The notes beneath the pieces were generated by a model. It was not told the DNA's origin, did not search any database, and was given only the letters and a program-made list of their open reading frames with translations. DNA of 64,000 nt from Rhodocyclaceae bacterium (GTDB taxonomy: Bacteria > Pseudomonadota > Gammaproteobacteria > Burkholderiales > CAIKXV01), in the NCBI GenBank assembly GCA_020248265.1, contig JADCHX010000002.1, positions 186,001 through 250,000 on the forward strand. The letters run 5' to 3'. Shown one piece after another: positions 53,357-64,000 of the stretch (within the stretch, counting starts at the first letter, position 1; every line of letters begins with the position of its first letter). Both the position numbers and the translations under genes were made by a program.

Positions 53357-55491
53357 GCGCCCCCCTCAAGGTACCGCCGATGCTGTCGGCGAACCCGCGG
53401 CTCGACCGCTGGGTGAAGTTCAACGAAGACCGCACCGTCACCGTGTTCACCGGTCGCGTCGAACTGGGCCAGGGCATCATCACCGCGATCACCCAGATCG
53501 CCGCCGACGAACTCGACCTGACGTTCGAACAGGTGCGTATCGTCGATGCCGACACCCGGCTCACGCCGGACGAAGGTCATACCTCCGGCAGCCGTTCGAT
53601 CTCCGAAGGCGGCAGCGCGATGCGCTCGGCCTGCGCGGAGGTGCGGGCGCTGCTGCTCGCCGAGGCCGCGCGTCGCCTCGACATCCCCGCCGACCGGCTG
53701 GTCGTCGAGGAAGGCAGGATCACCGGCGCCGACCGTATCCGCGAAACCAGTTACTGGGACCTGCCGCATGCGGACCTGCTCGCGCGCGAGGCCACCGGGC
53801 AGGTACCGCCCAAGCCGGTCGCCCGCTACACCGTGGTCGGCCGCAACGCGCGCCGGCTCGACATCCCCGACAAGCTCACCGGCCAGCCGCGCTTCGTCGC
53901 CGACATGAAGCTGCCCGGCATGCTGCATGGCCGGGTCGCGCGTCCGCCGTCGTTCGGCGCGAAGCTGGTGTCGATCGACGAGGCCGCGATCCGCGCGATG
54001 CCCGGGGTGTTGGCGGTCGTGCGCGACGGCGATTTCCTCGGCGTGGTCGCCGAGCGCGAGGAACAGGCCGTGAAGGCCCGCAAGGCGATGATCGCCGGGT
54101 CGTGCTGGACCGAGCAGCCGATCCCGACCGATGCCGCAGACATATACCGCTTCATCGAGACCCGTGACACCACCGACACGGTGATCGTCGAGCGCCGCGA
54201 CGCCGCCGCCCTCGCCCGGGCGGCAAAGACGTTCGAAGCGCGCTACTCCAAGCCCTACATTGCCCACGCCTCGCTCGGCCCTTCCTCGGCTCTGGCCACC
54301 TTCGAGGCCGGCGGCATCGAGGTCTGGACGCACAGCCAGGGCGTGTTCCCCCTGCAGCGCGAACTGGCCGAGGTGTTCAACCTGCCGGTCGAATCGGTGG
54401 TCGCGCACCACGTGGACGGTCCCGGCTGCTACGGCCACAACGGTGCCGACGATGCGGCACTCGACGCGGTGCTGCTCGCGCGCGCGGTGCCGGGACGGCC
54501 GGTGATGCTGCAGTGGATGCGCGACGACGAGTTCGCCTGGGAACCGCTCGGCCCGGCAATGGTGGTGAAAACCCGCGCCTCGGTCGACGGCGACGGCAAC
54601 ATCGTCGACTGGTCGCTCGACCTGTGGAGCAACGGGCATACCCAGCGCCCGGGCGTGGTAGTCACCACCGAACCGAGCGTGTCGCTGCTCGCTGCCTGGC
54701 ACCTCGAGAAGCCGGTGCCGCGGATCCCGCAGGGCGATCCGGCGATGTCCGGCGGCGGCGGCATGGCACGCAACGCCGAAGTGATCTATGCGCTGCCCAA
54801 CCAGAAGGTCATCGCGCACCGGGTCGAGGAACTGCCGCTGCGCGCCTCCACGCTGCGTGCGCTCGGTGCCTATGCGAACGTGTTCGCCGGCGAGTCGTTC
54901 ATCGACGAACTGGCCGAGGCATGCGGCGCCGACCCGGTCGAGTACCGACTGCGTCACATGGAGAACCCGCGCGCCCGTGCGGTGATCGAGCTGGCCGCGC
55001 AGAAGGCCGGCTGGGTGCCGAACGAACGGAGCGACGGCACGAAGGGCCGCGGCATCGCGTTTGCCCAGTACAAGAACGGCTACGGTTACATCGCAATCGT
55101 CGCCGAGATCGTGCTCGAGCCCGAGTTCAGGGTCACGCGCATGGTGGCTGCGGTCGACGTCGGCCTCGCGATCAACCCGGACGGCATCCTGAACCAGACC
55201 GAAGGTGGCATCCTGCAGGCACTGAGCTGGACGCTGAAGGAACAGGTGCAGTTCGACCGAGAGCGCATCCTGTCGCGCGACTGGGAGACCTATCCGGTGC
55301 TGACGTTCTCTGAAGTGCCGCAGGTCGAGGTGCACCTGATCGACCGGCGCGACGAGGAGCCGCTCGGCGCCGGCGAGACGCCGACCGGGCCGACCGCTGC
55401 GGCGGTGGCCAACGCACTCGCCCATGCACTCGGCGTTCGCGTGCGCGACCTGCCGCTGACCCGTGACCGCATCATTGCGGCACTGGGATGA
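53353..55491 (+). CDS. Molybdenum hydroxylase large (cofactor-binding) subunit
   Basis: The product has 712 residues of the xanthine dehydrogenase superfamily, closest in layout to IorB/nicotinate dehydrogenase large subunits. Motifs are VFTGRVELGQGIITAITQIA, GSRSISEGGSAMRSA, DVGLAINPDGI and the catalytic-Glu site GAGETPTGPTAAAVANAL near 680. No FAD subunit gene is adjacent and no haem motif is visible, so the electron acceptor is unknown. The start is set by the ATGA overlap. The substrate is probably an N-heterocycle or aldehyde and cannot be read from sequence. Confidence 0.9.
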   Translation: MSAPLKVPPMLSANPRLDRWVKFNEDRTVTVFTGRVELGQGIITAITQIAADELDLTFEQVRIVDADTRLTPDEGHTSGSRSISEGGSAMRSACAEVRALLLAEAARRLDIPADRLVVEEGRITGADRIRETSYWDLPHADLLAREATGQVPPKPVARYTVVGRNARRLDIPDKLTGQPRFVADMKLPGMLHGRVARPPSFGAKLVSIDEAAIRAMPGVLAVVRDGDFLGVVAEREEQAVKARKAMIAGSCWTEQPIPTDAADIYRFIETRDTTDTVIVERRDAAALARAAKTFEARYSKPYIAHASLGPSSALATFEAGGIEVWTHSQGVFPLQRELAEVFNLPVESVVAHHVDGPGCYGHNGADDAALDAVLLARAVPGRPVMLQWMRDDEFAWEPLGPAMVVKTRASVDGDGNIVDWSLDLWSNGHTQRPGVVVTTEPSVSLLAAWHLEKPVPRIPQGDPAMSGGGGMARNAEVIYALPNQKVIAHRVEELPLRASTLRALGAYANVFAGESFIDELAEACGADPVEYRLRHMENPRARAVIELAAQKAGWVPNERSDGTKGRGIAFAQYKNGYGYIAIVAEIVLEPEFRVTRMVAAVDVGLAINPDGILNQTEGGILQALSWTLKEQVQFDRERILSRDWETYPVLTFSEVPQVEVHLIDRRDEEPLGAGETPTGPTAAAVANALAHALGVRVRDLPLTRDRIIAALG

Positions 55492-55548
55492 ACATGACCC
55501 TGCGGGGATATCCTGCACGCCCGTGCGTCAGGCGCAAGGATCCTCGGG

Positions 55549-56556
55549 CTACTCCGGCTTGATGTTCGCCGCCTTGCCTGCCCTCTGGTACTTCTCGAAG
55601 TCGGATCGGATCAGTTTCGTCATCGCCGCGGCATTGAGCACCATCATGTCCATGCCTGCGCCGGACAGCTTGGTACGCAATTCGGGCAAGGCGGCGACCT
55701 TCAGCACGTCCGCCTCGATCTTCCCGGCGACCCCGGCCGGCGTCTTCGGCGGTGCCATGAATCCGTAGTAGGCCTCGAGCGAGAAGTCCTTCAGTTCCGG
55801 GATGCCCGACTCGCGCAACGTCGGGATCTCGGGCGCTGAGGACGAGCGCTGCGCACTGAGCACCCCGATCGGCCGCAGGCGCCCGGTCGCGAAGAACGGC
55901 ACGGCCGGCGGCAGCGTCGCGACCACGATGTCGACCTGTCCGGCTACCGCATCGGCCACCGCCGGCCCGCAGCCGCGGTGCGGGATATGCATCGCGTCGA
56001 TCTTCATCGCGAACTTGTACATCTCCATCCCGAAGTGGTGCGGGCTGGCGACGTTGCAGCTCGCATAGGAGAACTTGCCCGGCGCCTTCACCAGCATCGA
56101 GGTGAAGTCGCGCACGTTCTGTGCGGCGACCTTCGCCGGATTGACGGCGATCACCATTGGAGCGGACGTGACCATCGCGAGCGAGGTGAAGTCTTTGGTG
56201 AAGTCGAACGGCAGCTTCGAGTACACGACCTGGTTGATGATGTGGGTGTTCGTACCCAGCAGCAGGGTATAGCCGTCAGCCGGGGCGCGGTACACCACCT
56301 CGGCGCCGATCGAACCACCTGCACCCGCGCGGTTGTCGACCAGGACGGGCTGCTTCCAGAGCTCGGACAACCGCTCGCCGAACACGCGTGCGGTCGTGTC
56401 GGCGCCGCCCCCCGGCGTGAAGGTGACCACCAGGCGCACCGGCTTGGATGGAAACTCCTGAGCGAGTGCTCCACCAGCGGGCAAGGCAAGCAAGGCCAGC
56501 AGCAGCGCCGCCGAGGGCGACAGGCGTCGTGCGGATGAGACGTCAGGCTTGGTCAT
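55549..56556 (-). CDS. Bug/TctC-family substrate-binding protein
   Basis: The 335-residue protein has a signal peptide (LLLALLALPAGGALA) and the mature start QEFPSKPVRLVVTFTPGGGA. VDNRAGAGGSIGAEVVYRA and the pocket region IPHRGCGPAVADAVAGQ follow, the latter differing from the usual VPYKGxxPA. ATG 56556 (MTKPD) gives the normal signal. It faces the hydroxylase large subunit, 57 bases apart. Like the Bug gene on the other side, it has no membrane partners here. Confidence 0.93.
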   Translation of the reverse strand: MTKPDVSSARRLSPSAALLLALLALPAGGALAQEFPSKPVRLVVTFTPGGGADTTARVFGERLSELWKQPVLVDNRAGAGGSIGAEVVYRAPADGYTLLLGTNTHIINQVVYSKLPFDFTKDFTSLAMVTSAPMVIAVNPAKVAAQNVRDFTSMLVKAPGKFSYASCNVASPHHFGMEMYKFAMKIDAMHIPHRGCGPAVADAVAGQVDIVVATLPPAVPFFATGRLRPIGVLSAQRSSSAPEIPTLRESGIPELKDFSLEAYYGFMAPPKTPAGVAGKIEADVLKVAALPELRTKLSGAGMDMMVLNAAAMTKLIRSDFEKYQRAGKAANIKPE

Positions 56557-56675
56557 CGGTTTTCCACGAGCAAGAGATCCGGGACGAACGGTCTCGGACG
56601 AACAGCGGCGAAGCAAACGGCATTCCAGTTCATCAATGCCGGCGATTGCGTTGACTGCAGCAGCCTGCGGCCCGC

Positions 56676-57182
56676 TCAGCCGGCTGCGTCGAGCAGGCTC
56701 TCCGGATCCATCAGGTCGTAGCGCTCGAACGGCTGGTGGATCCAGGGGTTCTCCGGCAGGTAGTGCACGAAGTAGTCAGGCTTGACGATGGACACCGCCT
56801 TGTACCAGAGCACGGCCGTACGCACCTCCTCGGTGGAAGCGTATGCCTCTTCGAGGTGGCGCTTGACCACGTCGAGCGTGATGCCGGAATCGACGAGATC
56901 GTCGACCAGCAGGATGCGCGTGCCCAGGCGGGCGGTGGTCATGGTCAGGTGTTCGGCCACGCGGATATGCCCGCGCACCGTGCCGGCTTCACCGCCATAG
57001 GATTGGGTCGAGATGATGGCCAGCGGGATGTCGAAGATCCGCGACAGCGTGTCGCCCACCCGCAGGCCGCCCCGGGCGATGCAGACGATCTGGTCGAACG
57101 ACCAGCCGGAACGCAGCACGTCGCACGCGAGGCGCTCGTTGTCGCGGTGGTAGTCATCCCAGGATATGTGAAGGTCGGCCAT
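56676..57182 (-). CDS. Purine-type phosphoribosyltransferase
   Basis: The product has 168 residues and the PRPP-binding loop TRILLVDDLVDSGITLDVV (about 91-109), CIARGGLRVGDTLSR and LWYKAVSIVKPDYF. It resembles the Gpt/xanthine-guanine-hypoxanthine phosphoribosyltransferases often found beside purA in betaproteobacteria. It lies 41 bases downstream of purA on the same strand, fitting purine salvage. The preferred base is uncertain. Confidence 0.88.
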   Translation of the reverse strand: MADLHISWDDYHRDNERLACDVLRSGWSFDQIVCIARGGLRVGDTLSRIFDIPLAIISTQSYGGEAGTVRGHIRVAEHLTMTTARLGTRILLVDDLVDSGITLDVVKRHLEEAYASTEEVRTAVLWYKAVSIVKPDYFVHYLPENPWIHQPFERYDLMDPESLLDAAG

Positions 57183-57223
57183 CTTGGCTGTCAGCAGGTA
57201 CGTTGGACCGGAGCTGCGGATGC

Positions 57224-59745
<2,522 letters not shown>

Positions 59746-59824
59746 GGTCTGGATCGATGGGCGTGACGGGACGATACCGGGCCTGCCCGCAGGATGCAGG
59801 CCGGCGCGGCGCGAACCGCCTATT

Positions 59825-60016
59825 CTAATGGACCCAGTACAAGATCAGTACGCCAGCCAGCATCGAGGTGAGCCCGACGAAGCGCAGCTGGTTGTCGGGC
59901 AGGGACACCAGCCGGGTGAAGGTCTCTCGCCACAGCCTCGGGGCGAGGAAGGGCAGCAGCCCTTCCAGGACCAGCATCAGCGCGATCGCCAGCAGCAGTA
60001 AGGTACCCGGCTCCAT
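59825..60016 (-). CDS. DUF2065 (YjeT-like) small membrane protein
   Basis: The protein is 63 residues with two hydrophobic segments (TLLLLAIALMLVLEGLLPFL and FVGLTSMLAGVLILYWV) joined by RLWRETFTRLVSLPDNQLR. It is the YjeT/DUF2065 protein normally found downstream of hflC. Function is unknown; topology suggests an inner-membrane hairpin. It starts 32 bases after the hflC stop. Confidence 0.93.
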   Translation of the reverse strand: MEPGTLLLLAIALMLVLEGLLPFLAPRLWRETFTRLVSLPDNQLRFVGLTSMLAGVLILYWVH

Positions 60017-60048
60017 GCAGGCTCAGCCGCCAACAGCTGTCCGGCTTG

Positions 60049-60927
60049 TCACTTCTGGGGCGAACCGGGCGAACGGAAGTAGCGGAAGAACTCCGAATTG
60101 GGCTCCAGGACGAACACGTTGTTCCGGCCGGCGAAGCTGCGCTTGTAGGCCTCGAGGCTCCGGTAGAACGCAAAGAACTCCGCATTCGACTGGAACGCCG
60201 CGGTGTACAGCGCCGATGCCTTCGCATCGCCCTCGCCGCGTATCCGCTCCGCGTCGCGGAAGGCCTCGGCGAGGATGATCTCGCGCTGCCGGTCACCATC
60301 GGCACGGATCTTCTCGCCCTCCGCCGCCCCGGTCGACCGCAGTTCGTTCGCCACGCTCTTGCGCTCGGCTTCCATGCGCCGGTAGACCGACTCGCTGACC
60401 TCCTGCGTGTAGTCGACCCGCTTGATGCGCACGTCGACCACCTCGATGCCGATCGCCCGGCCATCCTTGTCGGCGCGCTCGCGGACCATTTCGGTGATCT
60501 TCTGGCGCTCGCCCGAAATCACGTCGTTGACCGTACGCGAGCCGAATTCCGACCGCAGCGCAGAGTTGATGGTCTGCGACAGGCGGTTGACTGCGGCTGC
60601 CTCGTTGCCCTGCACGGCGATGAAATACTGTCGCACGTCGACGATGCGCCACTTCACGAACGAATCGACCAGCACGTTCTTCTTCTCGGACGTCTGGTAG
60701 CGCTCGGGTTCGGGCGCATCGATCGTGAGGATGCGCTTGTCGAAGTAGCGCACCGAATCGAGGACCGGGATCTTGAACTTCAGCCCGGGCGATTCGACTA
60801 CCTGCGCGATCGTGCCCAGGCGCAGCACGATGGCCGTCTGCCGCTGGTCGACGACGAACACGCTCATGCTCAAGGCGATCAGCACGATCAGGGCGACCAC
60901 GAGGGTCAGGGATACGGTCGGCTTCAT
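60049..60927 (-). CDS. hflC: HflC, SPFH-domain modulator of FtsH
   Basis: HflC has 292 residues, with an N-terminal membrane helix (LTLVVALIVLIALSMSVFVV) and a periplasmic SPFH domain (FKIPVLDSVRYFDKRI, VDSFVKWRI, RSEFGSRTVNDVISGER, ERKSVANELRSTGAAEGEKI). With HflK it forms the large ring around FtsH. Its ATG overlaps the hflK stop by 4 bases. Confidence 0.96.
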   Translation of the reverse strand: MKPTVSLTLVVALIVLIALSMSVFVVDQRQTAIVLRLGTIAQVVESPGLKFKIPVLDSVRYFDKRILTIDAPEPERYQTSEKKNVLVDSFVKWRIVDVRQYFIAVQGNEAAAVNRLSQTINSALRSEFGSRTVNDVISGERQKITEMVRERADKDGRAIGIEVVDVRIKRVDYTQEVSESVYRRMEAERKSVANELRSTGAAEGEKIRADGDRQREIILAEAFRDAERIRGEGDAKASALYTAAFQSNAEFFAFYRSLEAYKRSFAGRNNVFVLEPNSEFFRYFRSPGSPQK

Positions 60928-62198
60928 TGACGCTGCTCCCTCTCGCGGCTGCGGAACGCATCACGAGAGCGTGCGGTTTCGGGGGACGCCGCGGCCGGTT
61001 CGGTCGGGGCGGGCTTCGCAGCGGCTGCCGGCGTCGCGGTCGGGTCGCCGGGGTTCACCGCCGGCGCCGTGGCACCGACCGAGGCGATCAGCTTGTCGAG
61101 CGGCAGGAACAGCAGGTTGCTGCCCTGGCGCTGGTCGACGACGACCTTGGTCGCATTGGTCATGACCGTATTCATCGCATCGATGTAGAGACGGTCTCGG
61201 GTGACCCGGGGCGCACGGTTGTACTCTTCGACCACCAACCGGAAGCGGGTTGCCTCGCCCTCGGCCGTGGCGACCACGCGCTGGCGATATCCTTCGGCCT
61301 CCTCGGCCAGGCGCGCTGCCGCGCCCCGCGCCCTGGGAATCACGTCGTTGGCATACGCCTCGCCTTCGCTCTTCTGACGCTCGCGATCCTGCCCGGCACG
61401 CACCGCATCGTCGAACGCGGCCTGCACCTGCTCTGGCGGCTGCGCCGACTGCATCGTCACGTTGCTGATCAGGATGCCCAGGTTGTAGCGGTCGAGCAGG
61501 CTCTGCATCACCTTCAGCACGTCGGCCTGTACCCCGCCGCGGTCTTCGTAGAGCACGGAATCCATGCGGCGCACACCGACCACCTGGCGGATCGCGGTCT
61601 CGGCCGCCTGCAGCACCGACTCGTCGGGGTTGCGCACGTTGAGCAGGAAATCTCGGCCGGAGGAAAGCGTGTACTGCACGGCGAACTGGACGTCGACGAT
61701 ATTCTCGTCGTCGGTGAGCATCAGCGACTCGCGCAGCACCTTGTTGCGCGGGTTGTTACGATAGCCGATTTCAACGGTACGCACGCCAGACACGTTCACT
61801 ACTTCGGCGCGTTCGATCGGCCAGGGCAGGTGCCAGCGCGGTCCCGGGTTCGTCTCTTCGACGAACTTGCCGAAGCGCAGCACGACGCCACGCTCGGCCG
61901 GCCCCACGATGTAGACCCCGCTGGAGATCCAGCCGAGGACCACGATCGCGGCGACCAGTAGCCCGCCATTGCGCCACTGTCCGGAAGAAAGGCCGCCCCC
62001 TCCGAACCCGCCGCCGGATGCCCCGCCGACTTCGCGCGGCCCCTGCTTGCGGTTGCCGAGCATGTCGTTGAGCTTGCGGCTGAAGCGCCGCCAGAGTTCG
62101 TCGAGGTCAGGCGGCCCCTGGTTGTTGCCCCCGCCTCCGCCACCCCCGCCGCTGCTTCCGCCGCCGCGCTTTCCCCACTGGTTGTCGTTCAAGCCCAT
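60924..62198 (-). CDS. hflK: HflK, SPFH-domain modulator of FtsH
   Basis: HflK has 424 residues. A glycine-rich cytoplasmic tail (about 10-75, with an uninterrupted run of Gly) precedes the membrane helix (GLLVAAIVVLGWISSGVYIV) and the SPFH domain (GPRWHLPWPIERAEVVN, VQFAVQYTLSSGRDFLLNV). The C-terminus is Ala/Pro/Thr rich. ATG 62198 (MGLNDNQWG) is the family start, 2 bases downstream of the hflX stop; an upstream in-frame ATG lies within hflX. Confidence 0.96.
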   Translation of the reverse strand: MGLNDNQWGKRGGGSSGGGGGGGGNNQGPPDLDELWRRFSRKLNDMLGNRKQGPREVGGASGGGFGGGGLSSGQWRNGGLLVAAIVVLGWISSGVYIVGPAERGVVLRFGKFVEETNPGPRWHLPWPIERAEVVNVSGVRTVEIGYRNNPRNKVLRESLMLTDDENIVDVQFAVQYTLSSGRDFLLNVRNPDESVLQAAETAIRQVVGVRRMDSVLYEDRGGVQADVLKVMQSLLDRYNLGILISNVTMQSAQPPEQVQAAFDDAVRAGQDRERQKSEGEAYANDVIPRARGAAARLAEEAEGYRQRVVATAEGEATRFRLVVEEYNRAPRVTRDRLYIDAMNTVMTNATKVVVDQRQGSNLLFLPLDKLIASVGATAPAVNPGDPTATPAAAAKPAPTEPAAASPETARSRDAFRSREREQRQ

Positions 62199-62200
62199 CG

Positions 62201-63433
62201 TTACCTGCTCCCGGCGCCTGTGGCGGCGCCTCCCGGACCACTGGTCCACGTTTCCGCATCGACGATCGCCGGTGCGGGCAGCAGTGCCTTCCCGTTCATC
62301 GGCGCGTCGCCCCTCTCATCCGGTTCGAAGCCCGGCTCACGTTCAGCACGATCGAAGAAATCATCCAGGGCCACCCGGAGCAGGTCTACCCCTGCACCGG
62401 TGAGGGCCGACAATGAGACACTGGTCAGCCCGCCGAGTTCATCGTGTACCACCTTCGGATCGATCGATACCAGATCGATCTTGTTGTACACCAGCATCTG
62501 CGGCACGCCGTCGGCACCGATTTCGGCCAGCACCCGGTTCACTTCACGGACCTGCCGATCGCGGTCGTTGCTGGCGAAATCGACCACGTGCAGCAACAGG
62601 TCGGCCTGCGCAGTCTCGGTCAGCGTCGCGCGGAAAGCAGCCACCAGTTCGTGCGGCAGGTCGCGGATGAATCCCACCGTGTCCGAAAGCACGATATTGC
62701 GCCCGGCTGGCGAAAACATCCGCCGGCTGGTCGTGTCGAGCGTGGCGAACAACTGGTCGGCCGCATAGGTCCCGGCGTGAGTCAGCGCATTGAAGAGCGT
62801 CGACTTGCCTGCGTTGGTATACCCGACCAGAGACACAGAAAGCGCCGCACCGCGCGCGCGCGCGCGCCGCTGCGTGGAGCGCTGACGTTCGACCTTGTGC
62901 AGCTTTTCCTTCAGGACCTTCACCCGCTTGCCCAGCAGCCGGCGGTCGGTCTCGAGCTGGGTCTCACCCGGCCCGCGCAGGCCGATACCGCCCTTCTGCC
63001 GCTCCAGGTGCGTCCAGCCACGGACCAGCCGTGTAGCGAGGTGGTCGAGTTGCGCCAGTTCGACCTGCAGCTTGCCTTCATGGCTGCGTGCGCGCTGCGC
63101 GAAGATATCGAGGATCAGCGTCGTGCGGTCGACCACCCGGCAACAGAGTGCCCGCTCGAGGTTGCGCTCCTGGACGGGGGATAATTCGTTGTTGAATATG
63201 ACCACCGAAGCGTCGAGTTCGGAGCGCAGCGTGGCGATCTCGGCGACCTTGCCCGATCCGGCATAGGTGGACGGATCGATCCGGTTGCGGCTGCCGCCGA
63301 CCACGCCGGCCACCTCGAGCGCGGCCGATGCCACGAGTTCGCGCAATTCCGCGAGGCTCTCGTCGTAGTCGCGCTCTGAGGACCCGAGTGCGACCAGCAG
63401 CGCTCGGCTACCCGTATCTGGCCGTTCGAACAT
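62201..63433 (-). CDS. hflX: Ribosome-associated GTPase HflX
   Basis: HflX has 410 residues. The N-terminal domain has VGGSRNRIDPSTYAGSGKV, the linker helices have GIGLRGPGETQLETDRR, and the G domain has VGYTNAGKSTLFNAL (G1), DTVGFI (G3) and VYNKIDL (G4). HflX splits stalled ribosomes after stress. Bases 62856-62876 are an almost pure CG alternation encoding Arg/Ala, a slippage-prone tract. It lies between hfq and hflK, as in most proteobacteria. Confidence 0.96.
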   Translation of the reverse strand: MFERPDTGSRALLVALGSSERDYDESLAELRELVASAALEVAGVVGGSRNRIDPSTYAGSGKVAEIATLRSELDASVVIFNNELSPVQERNLERALCCRVVDRTTLILDIFAQRARSHEGKLQVELAQLDHLATRLVRGWTHLERQKGGIGLRGPGETQLETDRRLLGKRVKVLKEKLHKVERQRSTQRRARARGAALSVSLVGYTNAGKSTLFNALTHAGTYAADQLFATLDTTSRRMFSPAGRNIVLSDTVGFIRDLPHELVAAFRATLTETAQADLLLHVVDFASNDRDRQVREVNRVLAEIGADGVPQMLVYNKIDLVSIDPKVVHDELGGLTSVSLSALTGAGVDLLRVALDDFFDRAEREPGFEPDERGDAPMNGKALLPAPAIVDAETWTSGPGGAATGAGSR

Positions 63434-63472
63434 CCGTCGGCTATCGGCTCGGCGGGTTGGGCAATGCCGGAC

Positions 63473-63712
63473 TCAGCTGTCCGCCGGCGGATCGTACTGG
63501 ATGCTGACCGCGCGGGCAGGCACCACGGTGGATATGGCGTGCTTGTAGACCATCTGCGTGACCGTGTTCTTGAGCAGCACGACGTACTGGTCGAACGACT
63601 CGATCTGGCCCTGCAACTTAATGCCGTTCACAAGGTAGATCGAGACCGGCACATGCTCTTTGCGGAGCGTGTTCAGGAAGGGATCCTGCAGCAGTTGACC
63701 TTTAGCGCTCAC
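63473..63712 (-). CDS. hfq: RNA-binding protein Hfq
   Basis: Hfq has 79 residues. [20 protein letters not shown] and Sm1/Sm2 motifs [17 protein letters not shown] and VYKHAIST are intact, including the distal and proximal RNA-contact residues. The start is GTG at 63712 with AAGG upstream. The C-terminal tail is short. It follows der and precedes hflX by 39 bases. Confidence 0.97.
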   Translation of the reverse strand: MSAKGQLLQDPFLNTLRKEHVPVSIYLVNGIKLQGQIESFDQYVVLLKNTVTQMVYKHAISTVVPARAVSIQYDPPADS

Positions 63713-63811
63713 GTTGCCTTACCTCGCTTATTCTTGACGAAACACTGTACTGGATTTTCCAGACCAAAGCCACCCGTTGCAGTGCAGCATGCGGATGTCC
63801 ACCCGGCCCCT

Positions 63812-64000
63812 CTACTTCGGCGTGCGCGGCCTGCCCTCGTAGGGGTTCGTGCCACTCTTGAACTGTATGCGCAGCGGCGTTCCTTCGAGCTTGAACGTGG
63901 TGCGGAACATGTGTTCGAGGTAGCGCCGGTAGCTTGCCGGCACCGCATCCAGCGTGTTTCCATGGATGACCACGATCGGCGGATTCATGCCGCCCTGGTG
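63812..64000 (-). CDS. der: GTPase Der (EngA), C-terminal end only
   Basis: The last 62 residues are present and the gene continues past the window end. [52 protein letters not shown] and the end RPRTPK are the KH-like domain of Der, a ribosome-assembly GTPase. The TAG is at 63812-63814, 100 bases before hfq. Confidence 0.93.
   Translation of the reverse strand, partial: HQGGMNPPIVVIHGNTLDAVPASYRRYLEHMFRTTFKLEGTPLRIQFKSGTNPYEGRPRTPK

Noticed and set aside
62856-62876. CG alternating tract as a functional repeat
   Set aside because: It encodes an Arg/Ala stretch inside HflX and is explained by GC-rich codon use; kept only as a slippage note.
63709-63963. Small frame of 84 codons between hfq and the window end
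   Set aside because: The same strand in another frame encodes the recognisable Der C-terminus.

Overview
The window looks like a chromosome segment of a GC-rich betaproteobacterium, probably in or near Burkholderiales. Three things point there. The gene order der-hfq-hflX-hflK-hflC-DUF2065-hisZ-purA-phosphoribosyltransferase is typical of the class, as is rpsF-priB-rpsR-rplI followed by dnaB. Three orphan Bug/TctC-type periplasmic binding proteins are also present. Genes are dense, many overlap by 1 or 4 bases, and no phage, insertion sequence or CRISPR array is visible.

Layout. 1-7.8 kb: housekeeping genes (yciB, bolA, a parvulin isomerase, purL, nnr). 7.9-14.1 kb (minus strand): a tightly coupled ten-gene run with a tungstate-type ABC transporter (tupA, tupB, tupC), mobB, moaD, moaE, a fluoride channel (crcB/fluC), a two-domain RidA-like protein, a Bug receptor and a TPR protein. 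14.2-19.7 kb (plus strand): a ModE-like winged-helix regulator, a Ca2+/H+ antiporter, moaA, moeA, fdhD and mobA. Together these two divergent blocks form a molybdenum/tungsten cofactor island; moaC and mog/moaB are absent from the window. 20-25.5 kb: a complete dipeptide-type ABC transporter. 25.5-32 kb (minus): glk, a GGDEF/degenerate-EAL protein, mtfA, a lipoprotein and rmuC. 32-36 kb: an FtsX-like permease and its ATPase, head-to-head with tesA. 36-38.3 kb: a selenium locus with selD and selU/mnmH. 38.3-41.9 kb: an arnB remnant, orphan arnD, a Bcp peroxiredoxin and a PIN-PhoH ATPase. 42-48.8 kb: dnaB, the rpsF ribosomal operon, rlmB, rnr and tRNA-Leu(CAG). 49-56.6 kb: an accessory catabolic block with a CocE-type hydrolase, an ACMSD-type amidohydrolase, two Bug receptors and a two-subunit molybdenum hydroxylase. 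56.7-64 kb: purA/hisZ/hfl/hfq and the 3' end of der.

How the parts fit. Metal uptake, MPT synthesis, metal insertion and nucleotide addition lie together and could supply the molybdenum hydroxylase at 53-55 kb and a formate dehydrogenase elsewhere, which FdhD implies. The best single observation is in selD. Its annotated-looking frame begins too late: in-frame sequence upstream restores the full N-terminus through one UGA codon at the position of the catalytic Cys/Sec, and a SECIS-like hairpin follows. SelD is therefore probably a selenoprotein, and the organism should decode UGA as selenocysteine. Other points of note are REPIN-like inverted repeats of the RAYT-associated type, one of which supplies the stop codon of rlmB, and a probable CTG start for priB.
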